Below, piece by piece: positions 8,008 to 16,902 of a DNA stretch of 64,000 nucleotides. Location of the stretch: contig JACJYR010000001.1 of assembly GCA_020636005.1 (NCBI GenBank), forward strand, positions 3,352,501-3,416,500, read 5' to 3'. Positions within the stretch are counted from its first letter, which is position 1. Every line of letters begins with the position of its first letter. Origin of the DNA: Lewinellaceae bacterium. Its GTDB lineage: Bacteria > Bacteroidota > Bacteroidia > Chitinophagales > Saprospiraceae. The notes beneath the pieces were generated by a model that saw only the letters and a list, made by a program, of their open reading frames with translations, did not search any database and had not been told where the DNA came from. The translations under genes and the position numbers were made by a program.

Positions 8008-9384
8008 CTACTTGTTCACCGGCGTAGGCTCAAACAGGTCGGGGATCGGGCTGGGCGCATTGGCATTGGCATCAATCTCCACCTGTGGGATGAGGAAACG
8101 CTGCGGGATCGTATTGCCCGTCGTGGGGGGGATGCCGAGCAGGTTGTCCGTCCGGCGCAGGTCGTTAAACACTTCAATCTGGCCGACCAGGGAGCAGTAT
8201 TTTTCTTCCATGATTTCATACAAAAGTGCATCATTGGCCGACGAGCCGGGCCTGCCCGCTATGCCATTGGCTTCAAAATCTGCCATTTCATAAGCTTCAT
8301 ATTTTCCATCGGGAAATTGTGCAGCAAGAATGCCCCTTGCATTGTTCAACTCAGCCAGGGCGGTGGGCATGTCGTTGGCCCGCCAGGCGCATTCCGCCAG
8401 GATGAGGTGGTTTTCCAAGGCTGTCACCAACGGGAAAGAAGCATCGGCGGCCCATTTACCATCGTAGTTCAGGTCGTACGCACCAGTGCTGCCGGTGAAA
8501 ATGAAATTGAAGCGCTCCGTCTCGTCCGTTTTAGCATTGCCGCGATAGGTAGCTGAGGCTGGATCGAGCCAGGCAGGCAGTATCGCTTTTTTGGCATTCA
8601 TGTACCCTTCCCGGTCAAAGACGCCGAAGCTGTAATAAATATTCATGTCCTGCAGGTAAGTACCCGTCGGGTGCGGTATGATCCAGTCTCCTGCGGCATC
8701 CAGCAACCCTTTGCTGGCAGCCCCCGCAGCATTTATGTAATCGCCAGTATGGAGATAAAAGCGGGCCTTCAACGTCTGTGCAACTGTTAACCATGCGGAG
8801 GCATCACCCCCGAAAAAGATATCCTTATCCTCAACGGGGCCACTGGTAGGGCTTCCGCTCAGATCGCTAATGGCATCGTCCAGCAATGCCTCGATGTTGT
8901 TGTAAACACTTTCCTGGCCGTCAAACTTTGCATCCAGTACTTCGGGGAATTGGGCTGCTTCGCTGAACGGCACATCGCCCCACAGGGAGGCTGTCATGCC
9001 AAGGGTATGGGCTTTTAGTATCTTGGCAATGCCGCTGGCCAGAAGGTTGTTCCCCTCTTTCGCTTTTTGAATGGCCACGTCGGCATTTTTAGCGATAATG
9101 TAATTCACGTCCCATTGAAATTCCGAGGAATTGATGGTATATACCTCGTAGGCGGCATATTGCCGGTCGTCGCCCGTGAATTGGCGCGACCACATCCCGG
9201 CCAGGCGTGCCGGATGGCCTTCGTGGGCAATGATGGTACTGGCATAGATGGATGTCAAAACCACCTCTACGGGCGCATCTTCTGCATTGTTGGGGTCTTC
9301 GTTGATACCTTCCACGAAGTTCTTGCATGACCCCAAAAATATACCGCTGAAGGCAAGGCACAGAAAGAATATTTTGTATTTCAT
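8008..9384 (-). CDS. SusD/RagB-like outer-membrane lipoprotein
   Basis: A 458-aa lipoprotein. The start giving MKYKIFFLCLAFSGIFLGSC provides a signal peptide with a lipobox ending at C20; a longer upstream reading adds a charged leader and is unlikely. It has the SusD-like helical repeat pattern (Asp-Pro-Asn near the mature N-terminus, LTSIYASTII, AKILKAHTLGMTASLWGDVPFSEA, ILAECAWRA). SusD-type proteins cap the SusC channel on the cell surface and bind the nutrient. It lies directly downstream of susC, separated only by a hairpin-rich repeat. No glycoside hydrolase is nearby, so the ligand (glycan, peptide or other) cannot be told. Confidence 0.92.
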   Translation of the reverse strand: MKYKIFFLCLAFSGIFLGSCKNFVEGINEDPNNAEDAPVEVVLTSIYASTIIAHEGHPARLAGMWSRQFTGDDRQYAAYEVYTINSSEFQWDVNYIIAKNADVAIQKAKEGNNLLASGIAKILKAHTLGMTASLWGDVPFSEAAQFPEVLDAKFDGQESVYNNIEALLDDAISDLSGSPTSGPVEDKDIFFGGDASAWLTVAQTLKARFYLHTGDYINAAGAASKGLLDAAGDWIIPHPTGTYLQDMNIYYSFGVFDREGYMNAKKAILPAWLDPASATYRGNAKTDETERFNFIFTGSTGAYDLNYDGKWAADASFPLVTALENHLILAECAWRANDMPTALAELNNARGILAAQFPDGKYEAYEMADFEANGIAGRPGSSANDALLYEIMEEKYCSLVGQIEVFNDLRRTDNLLGIPPTTGNTIPQRFLIPQVEIDANANAPSPIPDLFEPTPVNK

Positions 9385-9453
9385 AAGTTTATTTTTTTGA
9401 CGAAAAACTATGAATGACAAACTCAGTCCATGCTCATCATTCATAGTTCCTCA

Positions 9454-9569
9454 TTTAGTAATGATGAAAAAATAACTTCATCATTTTGATTTTGAAAACC
9501 CCAGCAATGGAGGGGTTTTTTAAAAATAATCCCGATTTCACATTGGGATTATTTTTCCTTCGATCCTTA
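9454..9569. repeat. Dispersed triple-hairpin element, copy 2 (between susC and susD)
   Basis: Near-identical to 3777-3893. This copy has all three stems intact: AATGATGAA/TTCATCATT, AAAACCCC/GGGGTTTT and AATAATCCCGAT/ATTGGGATTATT (one mismatch). It begins 13 nt after the susC stop on the minus strand and could attenuate transcription into susD. Confidence 0.85.
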
Positions 9570-9582
9570 TCATTTATCGTCC

Positions 9583-12500
9583 TTAAAAAGTGAGGTTCAG
9601 TGCCACTTTATAAGTACGGGATGATGGATTTTGGAAATAATCAAGCCCTATCCCGTTCAGGCCCGATCCCGTGAGGTTCGTGTCAGGATCGTTGCCCGTG
9701 TAATCTGTCCACAGGATTAAGTTGCGCCCCGTGACCGATAAGGTGGCATTTTCCAGCCATTTGATTTTCAGCATATCCTTGCGGAAAGTGTAACTGAGGC
9801 TGACCTCCCGAAGACGGAACCAGGAAGCATCTTCAATGAATTGTTCATCGGGGCCGGTGAACCCAGAACCGGGGCCATTGTAATACCAGCTTTCATCCAG
9901 GAAAACATCGCCCCCGCCAAAATTCTTGATCTCGCCCCGTACGGTGTAGGTTCCGTCGGCATTTTGCAAATAAGGATAGGCATCGGCCACGGTGGCACCG
10001 CCAAAAATCGGGAGGGAATTGGCCTGATCGGCGGTCAGGTTCGTTTCCACATCCGTGAATTTGGCCCTGCCAAAAAAGGCGAGCGCACCCTTCGTGCCAT
10101 TCCAGAACTCACCTCCCTGGCTCATGTCAAACAAAACATTGGCCCGGAAACCCTTGTAGCTCAAACCAGTACCTGCACCAAGGCGGAAATCCGGGTTCGG
10201 GTCGGCAATCACCCCCAGGGTAGGGGCCTGCTGCGGGAAGCCATCCTCGTCAAGCACCAGGTTTTTATTGGCATCCCGTTCCCACATTGAGCCGTAGATC
10301 ACGCCCAACTGGTAGCCTGGGACGGCGCTGGAAGTGGTGCCCGAAAAACCGGACAGGATGATATTCGTCGTACCGGCGAGGCTAACGACCTCATTCTTGT
10401 TTTTGGTGAAATTGCCATAGATATTCCACTCAAAATCATCCTTGCGGATCGGCACCAGGTTCCACTCCAGTTCAAAGCCCTTGTTCTTTATTTCCCCTGC
10501 GTTTGAAATTTGGTTTACATATCCAGACGATTCTGGCAAGGCCACCTGTATGATCAGGTCTTTAGTGGTGTTCTGGTAAACCGTCGCCCCGAGGTTGAGG
10601 CGGTCTTTGAGGAAGCCAAGGTCAAGCCCTGCTTCAGTTTCCGTTTTGATTTCAGGCTTGATGTCTGCGTTTGCGGCCACCGTATTTACGGCAAAACCCC
10701 CTCCGTAGGCGTTCACGTCAATACCTGGGCTCCAGCTTTCGCCCCAACCCACGCTGGCTGATGTTGGTTGTGCAAATGTTTGCTTGGTCAGGTAAGGATC
10801 CGGCCCACGTCCCACTTGCCCGTAACCTGCCCTTAAGCGTGCAGAAGAAAGCGGCGAGTTTGCAGGCAACAGTTTTGACAGTTGCCAGGACACATCGGCA
10901 GCAGGGTAAAAAACGCCATTGTCCGCTTCCGGCAGGGTGGAAAGGAAATCCTGGCGGCCGCTCAGGTTGAGGAAAACCTGATCGAAAAACTCGAAGCCCA
11001 GGGTAGAGTAGATGCCCGTTGTGCGTACTTCTTCAAAATAGTTGAAAGGCACGCTGCCGCCATTTGACAATTGTGGCGGGGAGAACGGGTTTACAAAGTT
11101 GCGGGTCGTTGAACCCTGGTCGTCCAGTTTGTTCATGTTCAGGCCCGAACCGAGCAGCGCATTCATCGCAATATCTTTTGTCAGGTCAAACCGGGCCCTG
11201 GCAATCAGATCTGCATTCACCTGGCGGCGGGTAATGGTTTCTTTAGTAAAACGGCCCAGGTTGTTTTCCCCGGCAGAGTTGTAAGGGAAAAAATCCGAAC
11301 GCTCATCCGAGTAGGCGTCCACGCCGACACGGGCGATGAAGTTCAGCCAGTTGAGCGGCTCATAGCGGATTTCCCCTTTGCCTATGAAGCGGTTCACCAC
11401 GTTGTCGCTCTCCACCTCGTTGGCAGTATAAAGCGGGTTATTGTAAGTAGCGTTTAACCTTGCCCCTAATGGATTGCGGTATGCCCGTTGCCGGTTGGGG
11501 TATATGAACCCGTCCGGGGCATAGTAGGTACCCAAATAATCCCTGCCGTCAAATCCCGCTGGCTCACGAAGCCCGCCGAGGAAAAGCCCCGCAAGGTTGG
11601 ATCCCATCTGCACCCGCTCCGAAGTGGAATAAGTATAGCCGGCCCCACCTTCAATGGTGAATTTGCCAATGCGGCGGGAAGCATTCAAGCGGGCAGTCGT
11701 GCGTTCGTAATTACTGTTGGAAACAATGGTGCCTTCCTGGTTCAATTGTGCGAGGCTGAAATAAACATTGCCTTTTTCATCAGCATTGCTCAGGCTGATA
11801 GCATTGGAGTAGGTAACACCGGTTTGGAACAAATAATCATACATATCATACAGCTTGTTATCATTCTTGCCGCCGTGCGGGTTGGTCTCGTCGCCATCGG
11901 CTATGGCGTAATAGGTGTTGCCTGTCCCGTCGGCAACGAACTTGCCCTGGTAGCCTGGTTGCCCCTCCGTGATGAAAGCATCCTGCCCACCTTTGCGGTC
12001 GGCGATTTTATCGCCCCAGGAAAGGCCTCCTGGTGGCACGAAAGCGTAGAGGCCGCCAATGCCCTGGCCATAGGTTTCGTTCAGTTCCACCTTCTTGTTC
12101 AGTTCATCAAATGCAACAGAGGAATTGACATCTATGGTCCAGGCTTTATTCTGCTTGTATTTTCCTTTCTTGGTGGTGATGACCAAAACGCCGTTGGCCG
12201 CCCGTGAGCCCCAAACGGCGGCAGCCGAAGCACCGCGAAGCACCTGTACGCTCTCGATGTCTTCTGGGTTGATGTCGTTCAGGCGGCTCTGTTGGGTCAC
12301 CCCACCACCAGAACCGATGGAGCCGGAGCCAGAAGTCTGTTGTCCGCCCCAACCCTGGCCGTAGTAAGTATCGTTGAAAATGGGGACGCCATCCACAACG
12401 ATGAGGGGCTGTATGTTCCCCGTAATAGAAGTGGCGCCCCTGATGCGCAACTGCGAGCCGGCACCCGGTTCGCCGGAGGAGGAGATGACCTGCAGGCCGG

Positions 12501-12939
12501 CAGATTTGCCCGCCAGGCTGTTCAGCAGCCCCACCTCGCCGGAGCGGGCCAGCGAGCCCCCTTCTACGGTGGAAGAAGCCACCCCCACCTTGGAGCGCTT
12601 TGTTTCAAACCCAAGTGCCGTCACCACGACTTCGCTCAGGATTTGAGAAGATTCCTCCAGCGCTACGTCCACGACGTTGGACACGCCCAAGGTGACCTCC
12701 TGTTGTTCAAAGCCGGTGTAACTGATGACCAGCACCTGATCTGTGCCCGCTGGCACCCGCAGTGAATAGGTGCCATCAAGATCTGTGATGGTACCGGTTG
12801 TAGTCCCTTTCAGCAAGACACTGGCACCGATCAGCGGCTCTCCCGATCTATCGGTCACCGTGCCGTTGACAGTGCGCTGTGCCTGTGCGAAGGCAGTGCA
12901 TAGCAGCACCATAAGCAATGCGTGCAATAATCTTTTCAT
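9583..12939 (-). CDS. SusC/RagA family TonB-linked outer-membrane protein
   Basis: A 1118-aa TonB-dependent transporter. A signal peptide (MKRLLHALLMVLLCTAFAQA) is followed by a carboxypeptidase-regulatory-like domain (about 22-105; VNGTVTDRSGEPLIGASVLLKGT), a plug with RIRGATSITGNIQPLIVVDG and EDIESVQVLRGASAAAVWG, and a 22-strand barrel ending in an aromatic residue (ALNLTF). It imports a ligand across the outer membrane with SusD and TonB energy. I use the ATG at 12939 because the codon two residues upstream is TTG. The start is preceded by about 1 kb without genes. The ligand is unknown. Confidence 0.95.
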   Translation of the reverse strand: MKRLLHALLMVLLCTAFAQAQRTVNGTVTDRSGEPLIGASVLLKGTTTGTITDLDGTYSLRVPAGTDQVLVISYTGFEQQEVTLGVSNVVDVALEESSQILSEVVVTALGFETKRSKVGVASSTVEGGSLARSGEVGLLNSLAGKSAGLQVISSSGEPGAGSQLRIRGATSITGNIQPLIVVDGVPIFNDTYYGQGWGGQQTSGSGSIGSGGGVTQQSRLNDINPEDIESVQVLRGASAAAVWGSRAANGVLVITTKKGKYKQNKAWTIDVNSSVAFDELNKKVELNETYGQGIGGLYAFVPPGGLSWGDKIADRKGGQDAFITEGQPGYQGKFVADGTGNTYYAIADGDETNPHGGKNDNKLYDMYDYLFQTGVTYSNAISLSNADEKGNVYFSLAQLNQEGTIVSNSNYERTTARLNASRRIGKFTIEGGAGYTYSTSERVQMGSNLAGLFLGGLREPAGFDGRDYLGTYYAPDGFIYPNRQRAYRNPLGARLNATYNNPLYTANEVESDNVVNRFIGKGEIRYEPLNWLNFIARVGVDAYSDERSDFFPYNSAGENNLGRFTKETITRRQVNADLIARARFDLTKDIAMNALLGSGLNMNKLDDQGSTTRNFVNPFSPPQLSNGGSVPFNYFEEVRTTGIYSTLGFEFFDQVFLNLSGRQDFLSTLPEADNGVFYPAADVSWQLSKLLPANSPLSSARLRAGYGQVGRGPDPYLTKQTFAQPTSASVGWGESWSPGIDVNAYGGGFAVNTVAANADIKPEIKTETEAGLDLGFLKDRLNLGATVYQNTTKDLIIQVALPESSGYVNQISNAGEIKNKGFELEWNLVPIRKDDFEWNIYGNFTKNKNEVVSLAGTTNIILSGFSGTTSSAVPGYQLGVIYGSMWERDANKNLVLDEDGFPQQAPTLGVIADPNPDFRLGAGTGLSYKGFRANVLFDMSQGGEFWNGTKGALAFFGRAKFTDVETNLTADQANSLPIFGGATVADAYPYLQNADGTYTVRGEIKNFGGGDVFLDESWYYNGPGSGFTGPDEQFIEDASWFRLREVSLSYTFRKDMLKIKWLENATLSVTGRNLILWTDYTGNDPDTNLTGSGLNGIGLDYFQNPSSRTYKVALNLTF

Positions 12940-13312
12940 ACTCAATTTTTTTTGTTAGTGAAAGAAATGACATAGCTCTCCCATGCGTAGCAGGCACATC
13001 AAGTGCGCCTGACGCCAGCAGTCCCTGGCCATCGGCATGGGTGGTTTGGAAAGAATTAGGCGGGCGGTTTTAAGGAGGTGGCGAAACCGGAGGTGCCAAA
13101 TTTTTAGTCGAGCCGGGTAATTCTGATGAAATAATTGGTAGAAGGCGCAATGCCTTGTGCACCAACACCTGCCGGTCAAGCACACCTTTTTTGCTGCCGG
13201 GCATATTTTTTCCAACAGATGGAGTTCCATCGGCGGAGTTTCATAGCCAGCATGCGGTCATTACGGTTCGTATTTCAGGCCAGCGGATGGCAGGCCAAGG
13301 CGGATGGTACTT

Positions 13313-13433
13313 GGGAATTGGGGGATTAGTAAATTAGTAAATTGGTGAATTGGTAAATTAGTAAATTGGTATTGCACCACTTTCCTAATATACTAATTCC
13401 CTAATTCCCTAATTTACTAATTCCCCAATTCCC
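13313..13433. repeat. Large inverted repeat with internal 8-bp tandem units
   Basis: The left arm begins GGGAATTGGGGGATTAGT and the right arm ends ACTAATTCCCCAATTCCC; the arms pair over about 25 bp with one mismatch. The space between them is filled with short direct repeats of the type TTAGTAAA/TTGGTAAA and their complements, so the whole 121 bp can fold as one long stem. Confidence 0.75.
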
Positions 13434-13662
13434 AAACTGCTGCACACGGGCAGGTACGGGTGATTCCTTCAATATCATTGGATGGCGGGAGCGACAGGCA
13501 AATACATTTACCGATAGTCTTCACAGCCAATCCTTCTTGTGTAGGTGCAAAAGGAGGGTGAGTCCTTCGCTAATAACAGTCGAAATAGTTGCCGCAAGCG
13601 GATTGCGACAACTGAAAAATTTGAATTAGTATGAAAAAAACTCTCAAAGTTTCTTTTGTATG

Positions 13663-13755
13663 GTTGCCACGAATCAGCACTAATTTTCTCTAAATATTTG
13701 GTGCTATTTATAAAGCTTAATTAATTGGAGAAAATTCGGGTGGATTTGTGGCAAC
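13663..13755. repeat. Inverted repeat, MITE-like remnant
   Basis: GTTGCCACGAATC at the left pairs with GATTTGTGGCAAC at the right (one mismatch), and inner AATTTTCTC pairs with GAGAAAATT. The 93-bp AT-rich unit has the look of a short terminal-inverted-repeat element or a very long hairpin. Confidence 0.55.
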
Positions 13756-13966
13756 TCCACCTTTCGGCAATCTCCGAATCACAAAGGTGACATGCCGCTT
13801 ATTCCTATAATTGTAAAAAGGAGGAAATTTTGGGATAGCTGCACCGGGCAGGTACTCAAAGCGGTTTTTGTTTTTCGGTTGACAAAGACCGATAAAAAAT
13901 TGGCAATTCGCCTTTTTTACAATTTATTTCGGAGGAATGCAGGTAACTCTGCATCTTTTCGAGCCG

Positions 13967-13989
13967 GGGATTTTGTTACGTAAAATCCC
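13967..13989. promoter_or_regulatory. Hairpin/dyad just before the AraC-type gene
   Basis: GGGATTTT and AAAATCCC flank a 7-nt spacer and end 9 nt before the ATG at 13998. It could be an operator for autoregulation or an RNA hairpin that hinders ribosome access. Only the dyad is seen. Confidence 0.4.
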
Positions 13990-13997
13990 GACTGTTA

Positions 13998-14840
13998 ATG
14001 TTGTACTACGAGGAAAAAGCTCCCGCACAGCCATTGCGGGAGTACATCGAATGTTACTGGACCCTGCAATCTGACTTCTCTCTCCAGAACGAACTGTGCC
14101 TGCCTGACGGCTCGGCGTCCCTGATTTTCAATTTTGGCCCTAATTATTTCAGGGCCACCTGCCACCGGCCGAACCAATGGCAGGAAATAGGCCGTTGCAG
14201 TATGCCCCACCAGGGCAAGGAGAGTGTGCTTATCACCCAGCAGAAACCTGTGCGCCTGCTTGGCCTCCGTTTCAAGCCGCACGGCATGGCCCCTTTTTTC
14301 AAGGTGTCAATGATGGATTTTCCGCCCCCCTTTGTTTTATTTGGCGAAACGCTGCGCCCCTTCCTCGGCGACCTGGAAGAAAAGCTTTGGTCGGTGGACT
14401 GCTTCGAGGCACGCATCGCAATGCTGAATGACCATTTCACCTGCCGCACCTTCGATATGTCCGCTCCGGACGACCTGGTGAAATCTGCCATCAGCGAGAT
14501 GGTGAAAAGCGCCGGCAACCTGAGAATCGGCGAGTTGCTCGACACGCTCTGCGTGAGCAAGAGCACCCTCGAAAAGAAATTCCAGGAACACGTGGGCCTC
14601 AGCCCGAAAATCCTTTCCAACATCCTCCGCTTCAACAGCCTCGTCTATAACCAGCAACTGGAACCCTCCCCTTCCCTTACCGAACTTTCCTACAACCAGG
14701 GCTTCTTCGACCAGGCCCACCTCGTCCATAGCTTCAAAGCTTTTACCGGCCTTCCGCCAGGGCGCTTTTTCCGGCAGGATAATTTGCTGGTGGAGATGCT
14801 GCGGCAGTCGTTTGAGGGGCGGGTGTCGGAGATTTATTGA
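13998..14840 (+). CDS. AraC family transcriptional regulator
   Basis: A 280-aa regulator. The N-terminal half (YYEEKAPAQPLREYIECYWTLQ, then LPDGSASLIFNFG) matches the DUF6597-type sensing domain found in many Bacteroidota AraC proteins. The C-terminal half carries two helix-turn-helix units, with the second in LTELSYNQGFFDQAHLVHSFKAFTGLPPGRFF. The ATG is preceded by a GGGATTTT dyad. The ligand and target are unknown. It is divergent from the susCD operon but about 1 kb away, so control of susCD is only a possibility. Confidence 0.9.
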   Translation: MLYYEEKAPAQPLREYIECYWTLQSDFSLQNELCLPDGSASLIFNFGPNYFRATCHRPNQWQEIGRCSMPHQGKESVLITQQKPVRLLGLRFKPHGMAPFFKVSMMDFPPPFVLFGETLRPFLGDLEEKLWSVDCFEARIAMLNDHFTCRTFDMSAPDDLVKSAISEMVKSAGNLRIGELLDTLCVSKSTLEKKFQEHVGLSPKILSNILRFNSLVYNQQLEPSPSLTELSYNQGFFDQAHLVHSFKAFTGLPPGRFFRQDNLLVEMLRQSFEGRVSEIY

Positions 14841-14912
14841 AGTGTGGTATTTTTTCGTGTTCTTCTTTATTGCGCTGGATGAAACATGAGAAAAATTCCG
14901 GCTCATAAAGTA

Positions 14913-15580
14913 TTAGGGTGAAAAGAAAGTTCTTTTGAAACACATTTTCCGAATAATTGGCGCTGAGATTCGCTTGGCATTGAACATGGTTTCATAAGTT
15001 GCGACATAAGAGTAGAGGTTTACCTTGTTCACGCCTTTGAACTGCCGCAGGTAGTTCCTCAAGCCTGTCCCGGCACCCTCGCAAGTGTTGCAGTGGACTT
15101 CACGGATTCCGTCACCGTCGTCGTCCCTGGCCCATTCCCGGGCACTGTGGCAAACGGTCCGGTGCTCGATTTGGTACCTTTCCGTCAGCTTGGAGTAGCC
15201 AAGCCACTCAACTGTGCAGACCCTTATCCACTCGTCCGTTTTGACCCATGCCGAGACCCAGGACTCGCAAAAGTGCTGGCTGTTGGTGCGGCAAACTGCC
15301 CAGCGGACCTCCCCGCTCTCCCGGTTGGCCACAGAAATTATGGGCGGGCGGTCGGAACCGTAGTTGCCGTGCCCCTTTTTTTATTGGTCCTGCGGCGTGG
15401 CGGGTCGTCCGGGTAGTCGTGCTTCAGCCCTTTTTCCCCTGCGTTCTGGAACAGCTCGTCCGCCTCGAAGCCCTGGCTGCTTTCCTGCTGGCCCGACGGG
15501 AGCCGGCCTGACAGGTTGAACTGTATCCGGTAGCGCAGGCCCAACAGGTTCTGGCGGTCAAGTTTGAGCTCCCGGCCCAT
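14913..15580 (-). pseudogene. IS1595/ISXO2-type transposase relic, frameshifted
   Basis: Two reading frames together encode most of a DDE transposase. The upstream part reads ARMGRELKLDRQNLLGLRYR, GFEADELFQNAGEKG and DDPPRRRTNK. After a single-base frameshift in the G/A run near 15371-15382 the other frame continues (DRPPIISVANRESGEV), with CNTCEGAGTGLRNYL and FKGVNKVNLYSYVA near the end. This is the IS1595/ISXO2 pattern, including the Asp, His/Asn and Glu regions. The N-terminal zinc-ribbon part is missing: the transposase sequence begins inside a propeller gene fragment. The relic is not able to transpose by itself. No terminal repeats were located. Confidence 0.85.
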
Positions 15581-15932
15581 GCGGGCCGTGCTATCTCCGT
15601 CAAACTTAGAAATCGTAGAATTTGGGTGGCAACTGGTGAAGTATATGTTGCCAAATTTATCTTCTCTTATTTCATCAACTCTATTGTTTGGCAAACCATC
15701 CTTGGTGGTAAAATTAATCAATGTTTTTCCATCATATCTATACACCCCCCATTTCCCAACTTCCAAACCAATAAATATTCTTTTTGTCTTGATAAACGGC
15801 CATTATACTGCCTCCAAATTCTTTTACGATGTCGCCAACACTTATGTTTACGGTTCTGTCGGAAGTATTTGAAGTCGTTTGTCCCTTACACGAGGTCAGA
15901 AGTGTCATGATGCTTAAAAAGAGAAGTATGTT
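15580..15932 (-). pseudogene. 5' fragment of a propeller-domain lipoprotein gene
   Basis: The reading begins with a lipoprotein signal (LLFLSIMTLLTSCKGQ, lipobox LTSC) and runs to IYWFGSWEMG. There a run of six G shifts the frame; the next frame continues GVYRYDGKTLINFTTKDG, PNNRVDEIREDKFGNIYF and SKFDGD. These are the two-component-regulator propeller repeats. The fragment then joins the transposase relic. Its first codons are cut by the MITE-like element at 15933: in frame, a TGA lies inside the element and no ATG precedes the hydrophobic segment. It is thus broken at the start, by a frameshift and at the 3' end. Confidence 0.75.
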
Positions 15933-16035
15933 TATAGATAGTCACATTGAAAATTGATTGGAACAAAATCCTAAGCCAGTGATTTTCAACAAAATGACTT
16001 CAATGACCAATGACTTTTAATGACAATTGTCTATA
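15933..16035. mobile_element. 103-bp MITE-like element, copy 1
   Basis: Starts TATAGATAGTCAC and ends GACAATTGTCTATA, giving short imperfect terminal inverted repeats (TATAGA/TCTATA). It differs from the copy at 22578-22680 by one base. It contains no gene. This copy has cut off the start of the propeller lipoprotein gene. Confidence 0.85.
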
Positions 16036-16077
16036 ATTTCATTGTCTTTTTGTTCAATGTCTGGAATGTTTTATATA

Positions 16078-16145
16078 GTTGCCGATAACGTTTGGCATAA
16101 ATGGCGTTGCGAGCTTTTGCTCGCAATGAACATTTTATGCGTTGT
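16078..16145. other. attC-like hairpin site 1 (5' exon of group IIC intron)
   Basis: GCATAAATGGCGTTGCGAGC, a TTTT loop, and GCTCGCAATGAACATTTTATGC form an imperfect palindrome preceded by GTTGCC...AACG and followed by GTTGT. It shares layout with sites at 17611 and 19152. The intron starts directly after TTGT. The bulged, imperfect stem is like integron attC sites, but the core is GTTGGC-like rather than the canonical GTTRRRY, so I call it attC-like. Confidence 0.6.
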
Positions 16146-16882
16146 GTGTGCCCCGAATGGGCATCGAAGATGACCAGCAAGGCTGTCGCTTCAAAGATAG
16201 CCAAAGCCGGAAGTCTTCCACTCTAGGGAGGTGCAAGTTCTCCCCACGCTAAAGTAAGTATGCGTGTAGCAAGCCGCAATGCCTGCCCTGGATTCACTTC
16301 GGGGGGGGATCCCGCCGTGAGGCGGGGTCTGAAGTAAGCGGGACTGCAATAGCTGGCATGCACGGACAGAGTCTGTCCCGATACATCGGGAAACCACATA
16401 AGAGGCATGGATGGGCCGTCGAGGTGGCACGACCTGTCCCGACTCGTCGGGAACACACCGAAGGCAGAACTTACACCAGCTCATTTATGTAGATGCGGGC
16501 AGCGTCAGCGGAAAGAGGGTGCACCTTACCGGGGGAGGTCTGGGACTGCCGGAGGCGACGCAGGGCGAACTTGTTTAGCAATGGCTACCAGAAGTCAGCA
16601 GGCCCCGCCCCGACAAGTCGGGAGGCCATAGTAGCGGCTGGTTGAAATGCCAGACCCGTGAAGGGCCAAACATGGGACAGTCTTTCAGCGATCCGATTTT
16701 GCTGCCGAACTGGAAGCCGGACGGCGGATATTGGCAGGCCGGACGGGTACAGGAAAAGACAGGACGAAACGAAAGCGAAGTCCGTTCAGTGAACCGACGG
16801 ATACGTGGCCCGTACGTCCGGTGGTGTGAGAGGGCAGGGGTGGCCAATCCATATTACCTTTGGTCACCTCTCCCTACTCGAT
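16146..16882 (+). mobile_element. Group IIC intron without reverse transcriptase (copy 1)
   Basis: The 5' end is GTGTGCCCCGAATGGGC, matching the GUGYG start and domain I of bacterial class C introns. Inside are TTACCGGGGGAGGTCTGG and AGAAGTCAGCAG ... GGCCATAGTAGC, which are hallmark IIC segments. The 3' part has a domain V region ending GTACGTCCGGTGGTGTGAG and a domain VI that ends CCCTACTCGAT. The 737-nt length leaves no room for an intron-encoded protein; domain IV appears collapsed. Flanking exons read TTGT/TGTG, the target type used by IIC introns behind terminator or attC hairpins. It may be mobilised in trans. No partner reverse transcriptase is in the window. Confidence 0.85.
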
Positions 16883-16902
16883 TGTGTATCGTTTTTTATT
16901 TC

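Larger units (their letters stand above)
12940..13997. other. 1.06-kb intergenic region with nested inverted repeats
   Basis: No supported gene. It holds the upstream region of susC, a large imperfect palindrome (13313-13433), a second inverted repeat (13663-13755) and a short hairpin directly before the AraC-type gene (13967-13989). Short openings in it have no recognisable product. Confidence 0.7.

Noticed and set aside
12940..13300. Short openings upstream of susC on both strands
   Set aside because: No conserved motif, no start context; likely part of the leader region.
16407..16631. Short open frames inside the group II intron
   Set aside because: They contain no reverse transcriptase motifs; the region is structured RNA of domains I-IV.
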